A stretch of 64,000 nucleotides of DNA from Paenibacillus sp. FSL H8-0548 (GCF_038630985.1 NZ_CP152049.1:2437501-2501500); one strand, 5' to 3'. Positions 35,787-45,679 are shown, counted from the stretch's first letter. Numbers and translations are program-made. The notes: generated by a model not told the origin, from the letters alone.

Positions 35787-36668
35787 ATGGTGAGAACAGA
35801 ATCTTGGGGCAACAGGCTGTTTGATATTGGAAACTATATCTTTCTAATTATGCTAATGGTTGTAACGGTATATCCATTAATGTATGTCGCTTTCGCGTCG
35901 GTCAGCGATGCTTCTCAACTGATGGCTCATAAAGGAATGCTGTGGAGACCGCTTGGTTTCTCCTTCGAGGCATATAAGAATGTTTTTCGAAATCCGATGA
36001 TAAGCTCTGGTTATTTGAACACTTTGTTTATACTCGTCTTTGGCTTGGGCGTTAACATTTTATTAACGTCCTTCGGGGCATATGCGCTGTCGCGCCGAAC
36101 GCTTGCTTATCGCAAGCAAATTATGCTGTTTTTCGTATTTACGATGTTTTTCAGCGGGGGACTCATTCCATTTTATTTTGCTGTTATGAATCTTGGTCTT
36201 CGGAACTCGCTTTGGGCGCTCATAATCCCAGTTGCAGTCAATACGTTTAATCTCATCATTATGCGGACGGCGTTTGAGGGGATTCCGGTAAGTCTGGAGG
36301 AGTCAGCGAAAATGGACGGCGCTAACGATTTCGTTATCTTGTTTCGAATTATTTTACCGCTCTCGCTGCCGGTTGTAGCTGTTATTCTGCTTTATTACGG
36401 GGTCAGTCATTGGAATGCTTGGTTCAATGCTTCCATCTTCCTGCAGGATCGCGATCAATATCCACTGCAATTAATTATGCGTGAAATTTTGCTGCAGGGC
36501 GAGGCAAGCGCAATGGCGGAAGGAGCAGCGATGGAGGATGTGGCGATGCTCTCGGCAACGTTGAAGTATGCAACGATTATGGTGGCGACGGTGCCGATAT
36601 TGCTGGTCTACCCATTCTTGCAAAAATATTTTGTTAAGGGTGCGATGATCGGTGCGATTAAAGGTTAA
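35787..36668 (+). CDS. CUT1 sugar ABC transporter permease (LplC-like), second importer
   Basis: A 293-aa permease starting at ATG 35787 six bases after GGGAGG. It has six helices, an EAA loop (LEESAKMDGANDFVILFRII) and the closing FLQKYFVKGAMIGAIKG. The frame extends upstream into the previous gene, but the ribosome site and family length fix the start here. Confidence 0.93.
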   Translation: MVRTESWGNRLFDIGNYIFLIMLMVVTVYPLMYVAFASVSDASQLMAHKGMLWRPLGFSFEAYKNVFRNPMISSGYLNTLFILVFGLGVNILLTSFGAYALSRRTLAYRKQIMLFFVFTMFFSGGLIPFYFAVMNLGLRNSLWALIIPVAVNTFNLIIMRTAFEGIPVSLEESAKMDGANDFVILFRIILPLSLPVVAVILLYYGVSHWNAWFNASIFLQDRDQYPLQLIMREILLQGEASAMAEGAAMEDVAMLSATLKYATIMVATVPILLVYPFLQKYFVKGAMIGAIKG

Positions 36669-36701
36669 ATAGAGCGTGCCACCGGGAGGAGGGATTTCGG
36701 T

Positions 36702-38954
36702 TTGGAACATATGAGCCAAGAAACCAGCGCTGTGCGGCTTATTCAGGATTGGGAAAGTTTTCTTGACAAGCATGATATGGATTGGGTTGTCAGGCCTCTG
36801 TCTTGGGAGACAGGAGCTTTCCTAGGAAATGGGACAATCGGTGGAATGGTTTATGGGGAGGAGCATTCAAGTCAGAGGGGGCTGCTGCGGTTTGTGCTGG
36901 GCCGTACAGATGTAACTACGAATGATACTGGCGGCAGCATGAGCTTTGATCCTCGTGTGCCTGTCGGAGAGCTTCATCTTAAGCTTGAAGGATGGGTTTA
37001 TCAGCCGACTGCTATGAGGCTTGATTTATGGAATGCTGAGCTTCGTGCTGACATCACGACGACGAAGGGCGAGGTGCGGCTGCGCGCTTTCGTCCATAGT
37101 GAAAAACCGGTGCTGTGTATCGAGCTTGAAATGTCAGAGGGTGAGCGGAATACCGTCATTAAATGGGTTCCGCACACAGAGCTGCCTGCAGTTCTGAAGC
37201 ATTCTGACGGTATTAATGTGAATCAATATAAACCAGATACAGAGGTGGAGCGGCTGCAACTGCATGACGTGGAAGTGGGGCTTCAGCGCTATGGCAGCGG
37301 AACAGGCTGCGTCACGGCATGGAAGGAGCAGACGCTCTCTGATGCTTGCAAGGTTGCATGGTTCTCCTTAGTGAACGGCTGCGAGGAATCGGATTGCTTG
37401 CGAGCTGTGCAGGAGGTTCAAGCTGCGGCAGCCTGCACATTTGAAAATTGGATAGGCACGCATCGCGATTGGTGGCATCGGTATTATGAGCAGAGCTTTC
37501 TGTCTATTCCCGATGCGCAGCTGGAGAGCTTCTATTGGATTCAAATGTATAAGCTTGCGTCAGCTGTGAGGGCGGATGCGCCGCTGCTTGATAATACAGG
37601 TCCATGGCTGACGACTACACCTTGGCCGGGCGCTTGGTTCAATATGAATGTGCAGATGAGCTATTCTCCGGTATATACGGCTAATCGTCTAGAGCTGGGC
37701 GAATCGCTTATCGGAGCACTGAAACGCAATGAAGAGAGCTTGATTGCGAATGTAGCAGAGCCTTATCGATTCGACAGCGCTGGTCTGGGCAGAAGCAGCG
37801 GTCCTGATATGAGAAGTGAAGTTGATGATGAGATCGGCAATTTGACCTGGATTTGTCATAATATATGGCGGCATTACCGTTATTCGATGGATGAGTCGCT
37901 GCTGCGGGATATGCTGTATCCCCTGCTAAAGAGAAGCGTTAATTATTATTTGCATCTGCTTAAGGAAGGCGAGGACGGCAAGCTGCATCTGCCGCCGACA
38001 ATATCACCGGAGTACGGCTCCTTCAAAAGTTTAAAAGCTGCAGATTGTCATTATGATCTTGCTCTTCTGCGCTGGGGCTGCACGACGCTGCTTGCTGCTT
38101 GTGAGCGGCTGCAGCTAGAGGACAGCAGAGCAGATTGCTGGAGAGATGTGCTCGATCGATTAGCGCCGCTGCCGATCGACGATACCGGCTTTCAAGTGGG
38201 CAAGGATATGCCAATGGCCTTCGGGCATCGACATTTCAGCCATATGCTGGCCGTATTTCCGCTCCATCTCGTCTCGGGCGAGAAGGAAGGGGAATGGGAG
38301 CTTATTTACAGGTCGCTGCAGCATTGGCTAAGTCTAGAGGGGGATCTGCGCGGCTTTAGCTTCACCGGCGCAGCTTCTATTGCAGCGACATTGGGACTTG
38401 GGGATGTGGCGCTGCAATGTTTGCAGACGCTGCTGCTCATGATTACGCCGAACACGATGTATAAGGAAGCGGGACCCGTAATTGAGACACCGCTTGCAGG
38501 AGCGGAAGCATTACAGGATATGCTGCTGCAAAGCTGGGGGGATCGCATTCGCGTATTTCCAGCTGTGCCAAAGGAATGGCAGGATGCAGCCTTTCATAAT
38601 TTACGGGCTGAAGGCGGATTTCTAGTCAGCGCGGTTAGAAAAGAAGGGAAGACCAGCTTCGTTCGAGTAAAGAGCTTGGCGGGAGAGCCGTGTTTGATTC
38701 AATCAGATTTGCCGGAGCAAGGTGCCGTGAGGGCGATTCGAGTGGTAAACGGGACAGCGCTTGGTGATGCCTATGTGATGGACTGCGAGGACAATAAGCT
38801 CGTTCGTCTGCACATGCAAGCAGGAGATGAGATCGTTCTATATAGCGGCGATCAGATGCCTCAGTTGACGATTGCGGCGGTAAAACACAGCAAGCCAATT
38901 TACAATTATTATGGGGGGCGTACGCCATGGCGGCAATATGGGATAGTCTTCTAA
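36702..38954 (+). CDS. GH95-like glycoside hydrolase (clan GH-L type)
   Basis: A 750-aa cytoplasmic protein with an N-terminal super-sandwich (about 15-250, SWETGAFLGNGTIGGMVYGE), an (alpha/alpha)6 barrel (about 270-640) and a beta C-terminal domain. The barrel carries the GH95 landmarks: WFNMNVQMSYSP near residue 315 (the Asn-x-Asn pair), TISPEYG near 433 (catalytic Glu), and HRHFSHMLAVFPL near 508. GH95 enzymes invert alpha-L-fucosides or alpha-L-galactosides. The match is distant, and the Trp-rich GW(S)xAW motif near the base is replaced, so the substrate may differ. The TTG at 36702 is seven bases after GGGAGGAGGG and is preferred over ATG 36711. Confidence 0.75.
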   Translation: MEHMSQETSAVRLIQDWESFLDKHDMDWVVRPLSWETGAFLGNGTIGGMVYGEEHSSQRGLLRFVLGRTDVTTNDTGGSMSFDPRVPVGELHLKLEGWVYQPTAMRLDLWNAELRADITTTKGEVRLRAFVHSEKPVLCIELEMSEGERNTVIKWVPHTELPAVLKHSDGINVNQYKPDTEVERLQLHDVEVGLQRYGSGTGCVTAWKEQTLSDACKVAWFSLVNGCEESDCLRAVQEVQAAAACTFENWIGTHRDWWHRYYEQSFLSIPDAQLESFYWIQMYKLASAVRADAPLLDNTGPWLTTTPWPGAWFNMNVQMSYSPVYTANRLELGESLIGALKRNEESLIANVAEPYRFDSAGLGRSSGPDMRSEVDDEIGNLTWICHNIWRHYRYSMDESLLRDMLYPLLKRSVNYYLHLLKEGEDGKLHLPPTISPEYGSFKSLKAADCHYDLALLRWGCTTLLAACERLQLEDSRADCWRDVLDRLAPLPIDDTGFQVGKDMPMAFGHRHFSHMLAVFPLHLVSGEKEGEWELIYRSLQHWLSLEGDLRGFSFTGAASIAATLGLGDVALQCLQTLLLMITPNTMYKEAGPVIETPLAGAEALQDMLLQSWGDRIRVFPAVPKEWQDAAFHNLRAEGGFLVSAVRKEGKTSFVRVKSLAGEPCLIQSDLPEQGAVRAIRVVNGTALGDAYVMDCEDNKLVRLHMQAGDEIVLYSGDQMPQLTIAAVKHSKPIYNYYGGRTPWRQYGIVF

Positions 38955-40021
38955 TTCCGCGGGTAGAGAGAATGATGGAGCAGATCGGAGACAAGTCTCC
39001 GCATAAAACAATTGATGGCGTATATGATCATATGCGGCTGGATTGGTGGACTTCTGGATTTTGGCCTGGCATTCTATGGATTATGTATGATATGACTGGC
39101 GATGAGCGGTATCGCGAGCATGCATGGGGATGGGACGGGAAGCTGGAGCAATGCTTTGTAACGGAATCCAATTTGCATCATGATGTTGGCTTTCAATTTT
39201 TGCCGACAGCTGTGATTAAATATAAGCTTACCGGAGATGCGGATGCGCTTCGAAGAGGGCTGGCGGCCGCGAACTTCTTAGCGGGAAGGTTTAACTTGGC
39301 CGGGCGGTACTTAAAGGCGTGGAATCAAGAGTTTACAGGCTGGGCGATTATCGACTCCACGATGAATCTATCGTTATTATTCTGGGCCTCCGAGCAAACA
39401 GGAGATCCAAGATACAGACATATTGCGGTCGCTCATGCAGATACCGTGCTTGAAAAATTTATGCGGGCGGATGGCTCCGTCTGTCATATCGCAAGCTTTG
39501 ATGCGGAGTCAGGCGCATTTGTGGAAGAGCTTGGCGGCCAGGGCTATGCTCCTCAATCAGCTTGGAGCAGAGGGCAGGCATGGGCTTTGCACGGTTTGGC
39601 GAATAGCTATCGTTACACGGGTGAGCAGAGGTTTTTGCATGCTGCTCAAAGAATCGCCCATTATTTTCTAGCTGCGTTGCCGGGGGATCATGTTCCGCCC
39701 TGGGATTTTCGAGTGCCTGATACTGACCGAGAGCCGAAGGATACTTCGGCGGCAGCCTGTGCTGCCTCTGGCTTGCTGGAAATCGCGGCATGCCTGCAGG
39801 AGCCTGAAGCGCTGCTTTATGCGGATGCGGCAGATCGCATATTGCAATCATTGACTTCACGATATACGACATGGACGCAGGAGGATGAGCAAGGGCTGCT
39901 GAGACAGGGGACAGGCCATCGGCCTGCCGGTCAAAACGTAAATGTTTCCTTAATATACGGCGATTATTTTTATGTAGAAGCACTCGCGAAACAGAATGGC
40001 TGGAGAAACCGAATCTTCTGA
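38927..40021 (+). CDS. GH88 unsaturated glucuronyl hydrolase
   Basis: A 364-aa cytoplasmic (alpha/alpha)6-barrel enzyme. It has the GH88 signatures WWTSGFWPGILWIMYD, HHDVGFQF (Asp86) and DSTMNLSLLFWA (Asp143), positions close to those of the catalytic pair in the Bacillus unsaturated glucuronyl hydrolase. The motif SAWSRGQAWALHGLA also matches. GH88 hydrates unsaturated uronic residues at the end of lyase products. The start overlaps the GH95-like gene by 28 bases, giving translational coupling. It is the natural partner of the secreted lyase encoded convergently downstream. Confidence 0.93.
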   Translation: MAAIWDSLLIPRVERMMEQIGDKSPHKTIDGVYDHMRLDWWTSGFWPGILWIMYDMTGDERYREHAWGWDGKLEQCFVTESNLHHDVGFQFLPTAVIKYKLTGDADALRRGLAAANFLAGRFNLAGRYLKAWNQEFTGWAIIDSTMNLSLLFWASEQTGDPRYRHIAVAHADTVLEKFMRADGSVCHIASFDAESGAFVEELGGQGYAPQSAWSRGQAWALHGLANSYRYTGEQRFLHAAQRIAHYFLAALPGDHVPPWDFRVPDTDREPKDTSAAACAASGLLEIAACLQEPEALLYADAADRILQSLTSRYTTWTQEDEQGLLRQGTGHRPAGQNVNVSLIYGDYFYVEALAKQNGWRNRIF

Positions 40022-40123
40022 AGGAGCGAATGGGACACAAGGCTTCGCCGATGCGAAGAACACGTAGAATCAACGGATACCTTAGCAACAATGGAAAAAT
40101 AAACAGTCCATCCGTTTCAAAAG

Positions 40124-40179
40124 AAAGGGAGGCCATCCCGAGCAAGCATTCGAATGCTGCTGCGGGATGGCCTCCCTTT
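40124..40179. terminator. Bidirectional terminator between GH88 and PL6-SLH genes
   Basis: A 16-bp perfect stem (40124-40139 with 40164-40179) begins with AAA and ends in TTT, so it works for both strands. Inside it is a second palindrome (AGCATTCGAATGCT, 40145-40158). It lies between two convergent genes. Confidence 0.9.
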
Positions 40180-40182
40180 GAT

Positions 40183-43100
40183 TCATTGAAGCTCGAGCAG
40201 ACGGATGAGAACAGTAATGGCCTCGGCACGTGTAGCGGTTTCGTTAGGGGCAAAGCTGTTATGATTACGTCCCACGAATAGCTTCAGCTCTTGTAAAATA
40301 CCTACTGCTTCTAAAGCCCAGCTTGGAATGTCGGCTGTATCGCTGAAATTAGGCGTAGGGTTAGATGCGGTGTCTGCAGGATAAGCGCGCATCATCATCA
40401 CGGCCATTTCAGCACGGCTGATCTTTGCATGAGGACGAAGGGTCTGATCCTCATAGCCCTTTAAAATGCCTGCTTCAACCGCAGTCAGCAGCTGCTCTGC
40501 TGCCCAGCTTGGAATGTCCTGCTGATCCGCAAATTTCACTGCTGATGCTGTCGGTTCCAAACCTAAGGCTCTCACTAGAAATACTGCGAATTGAGCTCGT
40601 GTAATTGGCTCGTCTGGCTTAAAGGCTCCATCTGGAAATCCGCTTGAAATACCTAGCGCAGCGGCTTTTATTATCGCTGCTTCAGCCCAATGCTTGCTGA
40701 TATCGTTCAGATGGCTAGCTGTCTCTTCTTCTTCTGCTGATTCACCAGAATCCGGAAGGGTGGGGATGCTGCCACCTGGATTACCGCTACCGCCGCCGGT
40801 TGATACTGGGCGCTTAACCATAATCGTATAGAGCTTGCTTCCAGAAATCGGGACTGATACTTGAATCGTAATGACGCTGCCATTCTGGGCAATAGTGAGC
40901 TGCTCGCTTGGCTGTCCGCTGATGACAGGTTTAGGCTGGCTTCCGTCCACGCTGACCGTTATTTGTGCTGTTGCGGAAACAGCGGTCGGGGTGATAGACA
41001 AGCTGCTGATCTCAGCAGGCAATGTCATCGTATAATAGGCAGTGTCGCTGTCGAAGCTCGGTTGAAGCGCTGCGCTAGAATGAATGGTTATGCTGCTAAG
41101 ACCTGTTTTCTCGATGACGACTGGCGGTGTAGTCGAAGCTTGCGGTCCGACGTCTGCTGCCGTCAACGGCCTGTTCATCACACGGAGGCCTGGGTTATAT
41201 TCATCTGCACCTGCGTCAGGAATATATCTAGGCTGCCCGTCGATATCCTCCCATGCATAATGAGGAGCGACTGCCGCATCAACCGCAGGGCTAAGCGCCG
41301 AGAGTCGGATTAGACCATCATTGCTGCGGATAAGCTTCAGCGCCTCATGACGAACAGCGTTTGTCACAAGCGCATTATTGGAGACGGCAGCAATTCCGTC
41401 TACAATATTTCCTGCATATTGCGGACGCTCATTAGGCGACATTCCCATGACTGCATTAGTTTCGTTAAAAATATTGCCTGCGTTGCTAAATACAATATTA
41501 TTGTAAATTTTGGTGCCGACAGGCTGATAGGTTCGTCCTCCAAGCGCTATGCCTGTCGTGCCATTGCCTACGTTGACGATCGTATTGTGATAGATCTCGA
41601 CATTGTATTGCCGCCAATGGCCGCGCAGCAGCTCTGTGCGTTCAGCAACCGGAAGATCGTTAAGGCGTGCAGATTGCTCGGAAGCGCCTCCCCATCGAAC
41701 GATCGGATTAGTACCCCCGTCTCCGCTGTCGTCGTGCGTGCCGCCGTCAAGACGGATGATCCGGTCGGTTAATGCCTCCATGTAATTGTTGTATATTTTA
41801 TGGCCATTGCCGTAAATGCGGAAACCGCTTCGTCCTGGCGTTATACCGTCGCCGATAATGAAGTTGCCGTAGAAGCTGTTGCGGTTGCCGTGACGTGACA
41901 CGATACCGCCGTATGAATTAAGTATCGTATTGTACCTTACGATATTGTCACTGCTTTTGACCGAAATGATTTCATCCTCGCCGTCCAGTCCGTCGAATAA
42001 ATTGTGTTGAATGGTGACGAAGCCGGAATTTAACGAAAGGCTCGAAAGTCCAAGACGAATCGCCTCAAGACCGTTGCTGACTCGTGGACCAATGCTGTGA
42101 AAGTAATTGTATTCTATAATATCGTATTGAGAAATGGATTCGCCGCTATGGCCTGCTCCGTCGTAAATAACAACGGCTCCAAATCCGCGTTTAGGACCGA
42201 TTTCATTATAGCTGATTCGATTATGACTGCTGACGCCCTCCACACGAATAAAATGACGATGCGTTCCATTAGTGATAAGAAGTGAATCGTTCGTGTAAGG
42301 TGTATCGCCAGTATAGACTGGAGCTTCTGGGTTGTACTCGGAGCCGCTTATTCTACAGCTGCCATCTATGCCGATTAAGCACCAAACATTGCCCTCATTC
42401 GATGTGAATTGATAAGGCTGTCCTGTGTCATTGAGCGCAAATGTATTGCGCATGATGGAGGTGTAGCTGCTGCTGTACAGCTGTACACCGGGATGAACGC
42501 CTGTCAGCACTCGGCTGCCTAGACCTCGATCATTCAGTGACTGTGCGCCTGCCGCGGAGCCGATTCCGTTGTTGAAGGTAAGACCAGACACTTCAATATA
42601 GCTGGAGCCTTCAATATGGAAGTAGCTGTCTCCGGTTATGACTGCTCCTCCAATTTCTGCGGCGGTAATCTTAATTGGAAGAGCAGCGCTTCCGTGCTTA
42701 TTCAAAATTACAAATGGGCCAGCTTGCTCGTATTGACCGTTTTGAAGCTCGATAATCATACCAGGCGCAGCCTGATCGAGCGCTTGCTGCAATTCAACTG
42801 CCGTATTGACTGATACATGCGTCATATCCGGCAAAGGAAAATCGTCCTCATCGTTATCTCCCGCTTGAGGAGGCCCTCCCGGTTCATCCGGCTCATCAAT
42901 TTCTGGAGGCGTTCCGATATACAGCTCCATTTCCATCATACTATTCCAATTCCCGCTGCTGCCGCTGGCATTGTTCCCATAGCCAACTAACCGAAAATAG
43001 CGAGCAGCTACAGGCTGTTCTGCAACGTAAGGCTGCATAATGGAATCGTTAGACTGAAGCAATCTGCTGTCACGTTTCTTCATCACGACAGTGCTTTGCG

Positions 43101-45114
43101 TGAAGCTGCTGTCATTGGAAGCCAGCAGCTCAAAGCTGGAGTTGCGCTCTCTGGCATTTAGAAATGCGATTTGTACATAAGTGATGGTCTGTGGCTGCCC
43201 AAGGTCGAATTGGACCCATTGACCACTTCCTGATGCCGACCAGCGGCTCTCCATGGCAGCTTCATCCTCGCCCCAAATGCCGTCAACTAGGTTAGTTGGA
43301 GCGAAGCTCGTATTAGGCTGAAAACTGCTTGCTGCAACACTGCCTGCATGCAAAATAAGTTTGCCGCTTGGTTCAATCACAAGCGAGCGAATAACTTCCA
43401 AGCTGTACTGGTTCATTGCTCCATTGCCGTTATCGAGCTGGATGGATAGTCGATTAACGCCGGGCAGCAAAGGAATATTGGCTGCATCGGCTATCACTGT
43501 ATTGATGTTTTCATAGTTGGAAAGCTTGATCGCAACACTAGCTGGAGAGCTTGTTGTTGAATTAAGCCGTATGCTGCTTGTGTCATGTGTCACAATAGCT
43601 GAGTAGCCGCTTGTCTCATTTGGATCAAAGGTTTTATTCATCGGTATTTGAACACCGCCATTCCATATCTCTAGTGATGATAGCTGAGTCTCAGGAAGCA
43701 TCTCAGCGAAAGTAAAATATAGTCCGTCTGCTAAAGAGATAGTAGCAGCGTAATAGGAATTGCCATGCAGTGTAATAGGGGAGAGGATTGCAGTGCTTCC
43801 ATTTGCAAAGCTGCTGTCATTGCTTGTGATCAGCACGCCGCCAAGCGGAACCATGCTTTGGGGCACAGCGATTTGAACTTGGCCTGTGCTGTTAGTGTTT
43901 TGAGCTTTCCATGTGCGCGCCAATCGCAAGTAGCCGTTCCCGTAAGGAATTCTCGGACCAGTGTCGCCGTTATCTCCCCACATTAAATATTGCTTGTCGG
44001 ATAGGGGCTCGGCTGCAGTGACGATAATTTGTTCGCCGGGTACTCCCTTGCTGCTGCGGCTCTGGGCAAGGCTGAGCGCGCCTTCTTGATCCGTTGCAAT
44101 ACCTGCGACATTATTTGTGAAGCCTGCGTTAATAGTTGAATCCCATACGCTCAGAGGCGCGTTGCCTGCAGATAAGTAGCTGCCGGATTCTAGTGCAAGA
44201 CCGTATTTGATAGCTAAGTAAGAATCTACCTGCCTTCGTTCAATTTCTGTTAGCGCTGAGGCGTAGACGATTAACTCACTAACGAGTCCGTTGTAGCCTG
44301 ATCCTCCCGCCGCCGCCGATCCGAGAGACATTTCTCCATTTGATTTTCCTATAATAGGCAGACGAGGAGATGTCGATTGCAGTACGGCTGTTCCATCGCG
44401 ATAGATCGATTGGTAGACGGATTGCGAGATTGTCGGATTGGCTTCAAAATGAAGACCCCACAGATTGTATTCAGAAGGAAGAACCTGATTAACCGCTTGT
44501 GCGCGAGGGATGCCTGTGCCGCTGGGCATTGTTCCTGCATCCCAAAACACGGTACCTTTACCGAGGGTTGAACCAGATGTATGCGGAATATGCGCATTGA
44601 AGGAGCCAGATGTCAGTGATTCGGAGAATACCGATGAGTTGGCGATCGATGGAGTCCCGCCAGACACTAGAAAAACATTAGCCGAGTCGACCTCCTCCAT
44701 ATTACTGAAAATACCGTCGCTGTCTTGAAGAATGCTGCCTCCGCTGCGTACAAATTGAACTGCAGGCTGATAATTGAGCCCTTCATGCGAGGTTATATAT
44801 TGCGGCTTAGGTCGATCCGCTATATTTGTGATCGTACCGTCATTAATAAAATGATTGCCATTGCCGCTGCTATCCTCCCATCTGCTGATTTCTTGATTTT
44901 CCGCTGCAGTAACGTTGCCCGAATCGGCATTCAGCCACAGCTTCACATTTTTGTTTACACCGCCGGGCGTTCCCGTCTCTGCAGGGGAAGCCTGCGCAAT
45001 CTGTAACGGTTGCGACATCAACGGCAGCACACTTAAGACTAATAATAAAGAGAGTCCGATATGAACTGATTTTGACAATGAACGACCACGTGCTCGTTTA
45101 AACATGGTTCTCAC
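40183..45114 (-). CDS. Secreted multidomain PL6 polysaccharide lyase with SLH cell-wall anchor
   Basis: A 1643-aa exoprotein. In order: signal peptide (1-42, cleavage after AQA-like), LamG-like/concanavalin fold (about 50-310), a linker beta region, cadherin-like sandwich (about 475-575), discoidin F5/8 type C domain (about 590-740), a parallel beta-helix PL6 domain (about 764-1290), a second cadherin-like sandwich (about 1338-1430) and three SLH repeats (about 1467-1643). Lys1053 (EIISVKSSDN) and Arg1074 (SRHGNRN) are 21 residues apart, exactly as the catalytic Lys-Arg pair of chondroitinase B. PL6 enzymes beta-eliminate alginate, dermatan or related uronans. The start is GTG 45114 after AAGGTGGG. 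The GH88 enzyme next door can process its unsaturated products. Confidence 0.92.
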   Translation of the reverse strand: MRTMFKRARGRSLSKSVHIGLSLLLVLSVLPLMSQPLQIAQASPAETGTPGGVNKNVKLWLNADSGNVTAAENQEISRWEDSSGNGNHFINDGTITNIADRPKPQYITSHEGLNYQPAVQFVRSGGSILQDSDGIFSNMEEVDSANVFLVSGGTPSIANSSVFSESLTSGSFNAHIPHTSGSTLGKGTVFWDAGTMPSGTGIPRAQAVNQVLPSEYNLWGLHFEANPTISQSVYQSIYRDGTAVLQSTSPRLPIIGKSNGEMSLGSAAAGGSGYNGLVSELIVYASALTEIERRQVDSYLAIKYGLALESGSYLSAGNAPLSVWDSTINAGFTNNVAGIATDQEGALSLAQSRSSKGVPGEQIIVTAAEPLSDKQYLMWGDNGDTGPRIPYGNGYLRLARTWKAQNTNSTGQVQIAVPQSMVPLGGVLITSNDSSFANGSTAILSPITLHGNSYYAATISLADGLYFTFAEMLPETQLSSLEIWNGGVQIPMNKTFDPNETSGYSAIVTHDTSSIRLNSTTSSPASVAIKLSNYENINTVIADAANIPLLPGVNRLSIQLDNGNGAMNQYSLEVIRSLVIEPSGKLILHAGSVAASSFQPNTSFAPTNLVDGIWGEDEAAMESRWSASGSGQWVQFDLGQPQTITYVQIAFLNARERNSSFELLASNDSSFTQSTVVMKKRDSRLLQSNDSIMQPYVAEQPVAARYFRLVGYGNNASGSSGNWNSMMEMELYIGTPPEIDEPDEPGGPPQAGDNDEDDFPLPDMTHVSVNTAVELQQALDQAAPGMIIELQNGQYEQAGPFVILNKHGSAALPIKITAAEIGGAVITGDSYFHIEGSSYIEVSGLTFNNGIGSAAGAQSLNDRGLGSRVLTGVHPGVQLYSSSYTSIMRNTFALNDTGQPYQFTSNEGNVWCLIGIDGSCRISGSEYNPEAPVYTGDTPYTNDSLLITNGTHRHFIRVEGVSSHNRISYNEIGPKRGFGAVVIYDGAGHSGESISQYDIIEYNYFHSIGPRVSNGLEAIRLGLSSLSLNSGFVTIQHNLFDGLDGEDEIISVKSSDNIVRYNTILNSYGGIVSRHGNRNSFYGNFIIGDGITPGRSGFRIYGNGHKIYNNYMEALTDRIIRLDGGTHDDSGDGGTNPIVRWGGASEQSARLNDLPVAERTELLRGHWRQYNVEIYHNTIVNVGNGTTGIALGGRTYQPVGTKIYNNIVFSNAGNIFNETNAVMGMSPNERPQYAGNIVDGIAAVSNNALVTNAVRHEALKLIRSNDGLIRLSALSPAVDAAVAPHYAWEDIDGQPRYIPDAGADEYNPGLRVMNRPLTAADVGPQASTTPPVVIEKTGLSSITIHSSAALQPSFDSDTAYYTMTLPAEISSLSITPTAVSATAQITVSVDGSQPKPVISGQPSEQLTIAQNGSVITIQVSVPISGSKLYTIMVKRPVSTGGGSGNPGGSIPTLPDSGESAEEEETASHLNDISKHWAEAAIIKAAALGISSGFPDGAFKPDEPITRAQFAVFLVRALGLEPTASAVKFADQQDIPSWAAEQLLTAVEAGILKGYEDQTLRPHAKISRAEMAVMMMRAYPADTASNPTPNFSDTADIPSWALEAVGILQELKLFVGRNHNSFAPNETATRAEAITVLIRLLELQ

Positions 45115-45146
45115 AGTAGCCCACCTTTCTCAAACCTTTTCTTTTC

Positions 45147-45174
45147 ATTAATAAAAAAAAGCATGCGCTTACAA
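45147..45174 (-). promoter_or_regulatory. Possible promoter with half-cre for PL6-SLH gene
   Basis: Read on the minus strand, TTGTAA (complement of 45169-45174) and TATTAA (complement of 45148-45153) are spaced 15 bases, slightly short. TGTAAGCG overlapping the -35 equals the first half of a cre site (complement of 45160-45173 overall), so catabolite repression is possible. Confidence 0.3.
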
Positions 45175-45419
45175 CTATACTGCTGTGAATATCACCATCC
45201 TTCTACGCTATACTCACGCCCATTCCATTGTCTTATATACAGCTGGAGGGTGATATTGTCAAAATGTAAAAACAGTATTCGCAACCGTAAATCCGGCTCG
45301 TTAGAAAGTGAAATGTATACTCAAAAACTAGCTTTAGAGGAATGAATGTTCGCTAACAGATAGGTGTTATTTCGTAAAGGCGGTTGAGAGTTTCCGGATT
45401 GATAGAGGCACGAAGCCCG
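45175..45419. other. Intergenic stretch without recognisable gene
   Basis: No feature is supportable between the PL6 promoter region and the sigK remnant. Short frames have no ribosome site or recognisable product. Confidence 0.35.
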
Positions 45420-45598
45420 CCAGATGTCCAATGAGAAGGAAGCTGTCATTAGCTGCTTTGGGCGAGCACTTGGCGGGGATGAGCGGACGGTAGCGGGAGA
45501 GAGCGAAGGAGTGGGGGTTCTCGCGGAGTTATGTGTTGCGGATTGAGAAGAGGGCGCTGATGAAGCTGTATCATGAGTTTTATATGGCGAAGCGATGA
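45420..45598 (+). pseudogene. sigK: 3' remnant of sporulation sigma factor gene sigK
   Basis: Ending at TGA 45596-45598, the frame reads [18 protein letters not shown] followed by YHEF. This is the region 4.2 helix-turn-helix and C-terminus of sigma-K (typically [21 protein letters not shown]). Upstream, another frame reads NEKEAVISCFGRALGGDERT, matching the preceding part of region 4. The two pieces are joined by a one-base insertion near 45490, and the expected TQREIAKE is scrambled to a stop-containing sequence. Only about 60 of some 230 codons remain and there is no start. It is non-functional and probably a leftover of a sigK duplication or rearrangement. Confidence 0.75.
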
Positions 45599-45642
45599 GA
45601 TAAAGGCGAAGGCTTTCTTATCATTCACAGGAAAAATACTTT

Positions 45643-45672
45643 AAACACGCTAGAATTCAACGTGTTTTTTTG
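45643..45672 (+). terminator. Hairpin with T-run after sigK remnant
   Basis: AAACACG (45643-45649) pairs with CGTGTTT (45661-45667), and seven T residues occur at the end. The loop of 11 bases contains GAATTC. It may be the original sigK terminator. Confidence 0.5.
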
Positions 45673-45679
45673 TTGTATA

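Noticed and set aside
39459..40253. 264-codon minus-strand frame across the GH88 gene end
   Set aside because: It crosses the bidirectional terminator and runs antisense to GH88; no domain is recognisable.
40030..40281. 83-codon plus-strand frame after GH88
   Set aside because: It spans the terminator hairpin and the antisense of the SLH tail, with no ribosome site or family match.
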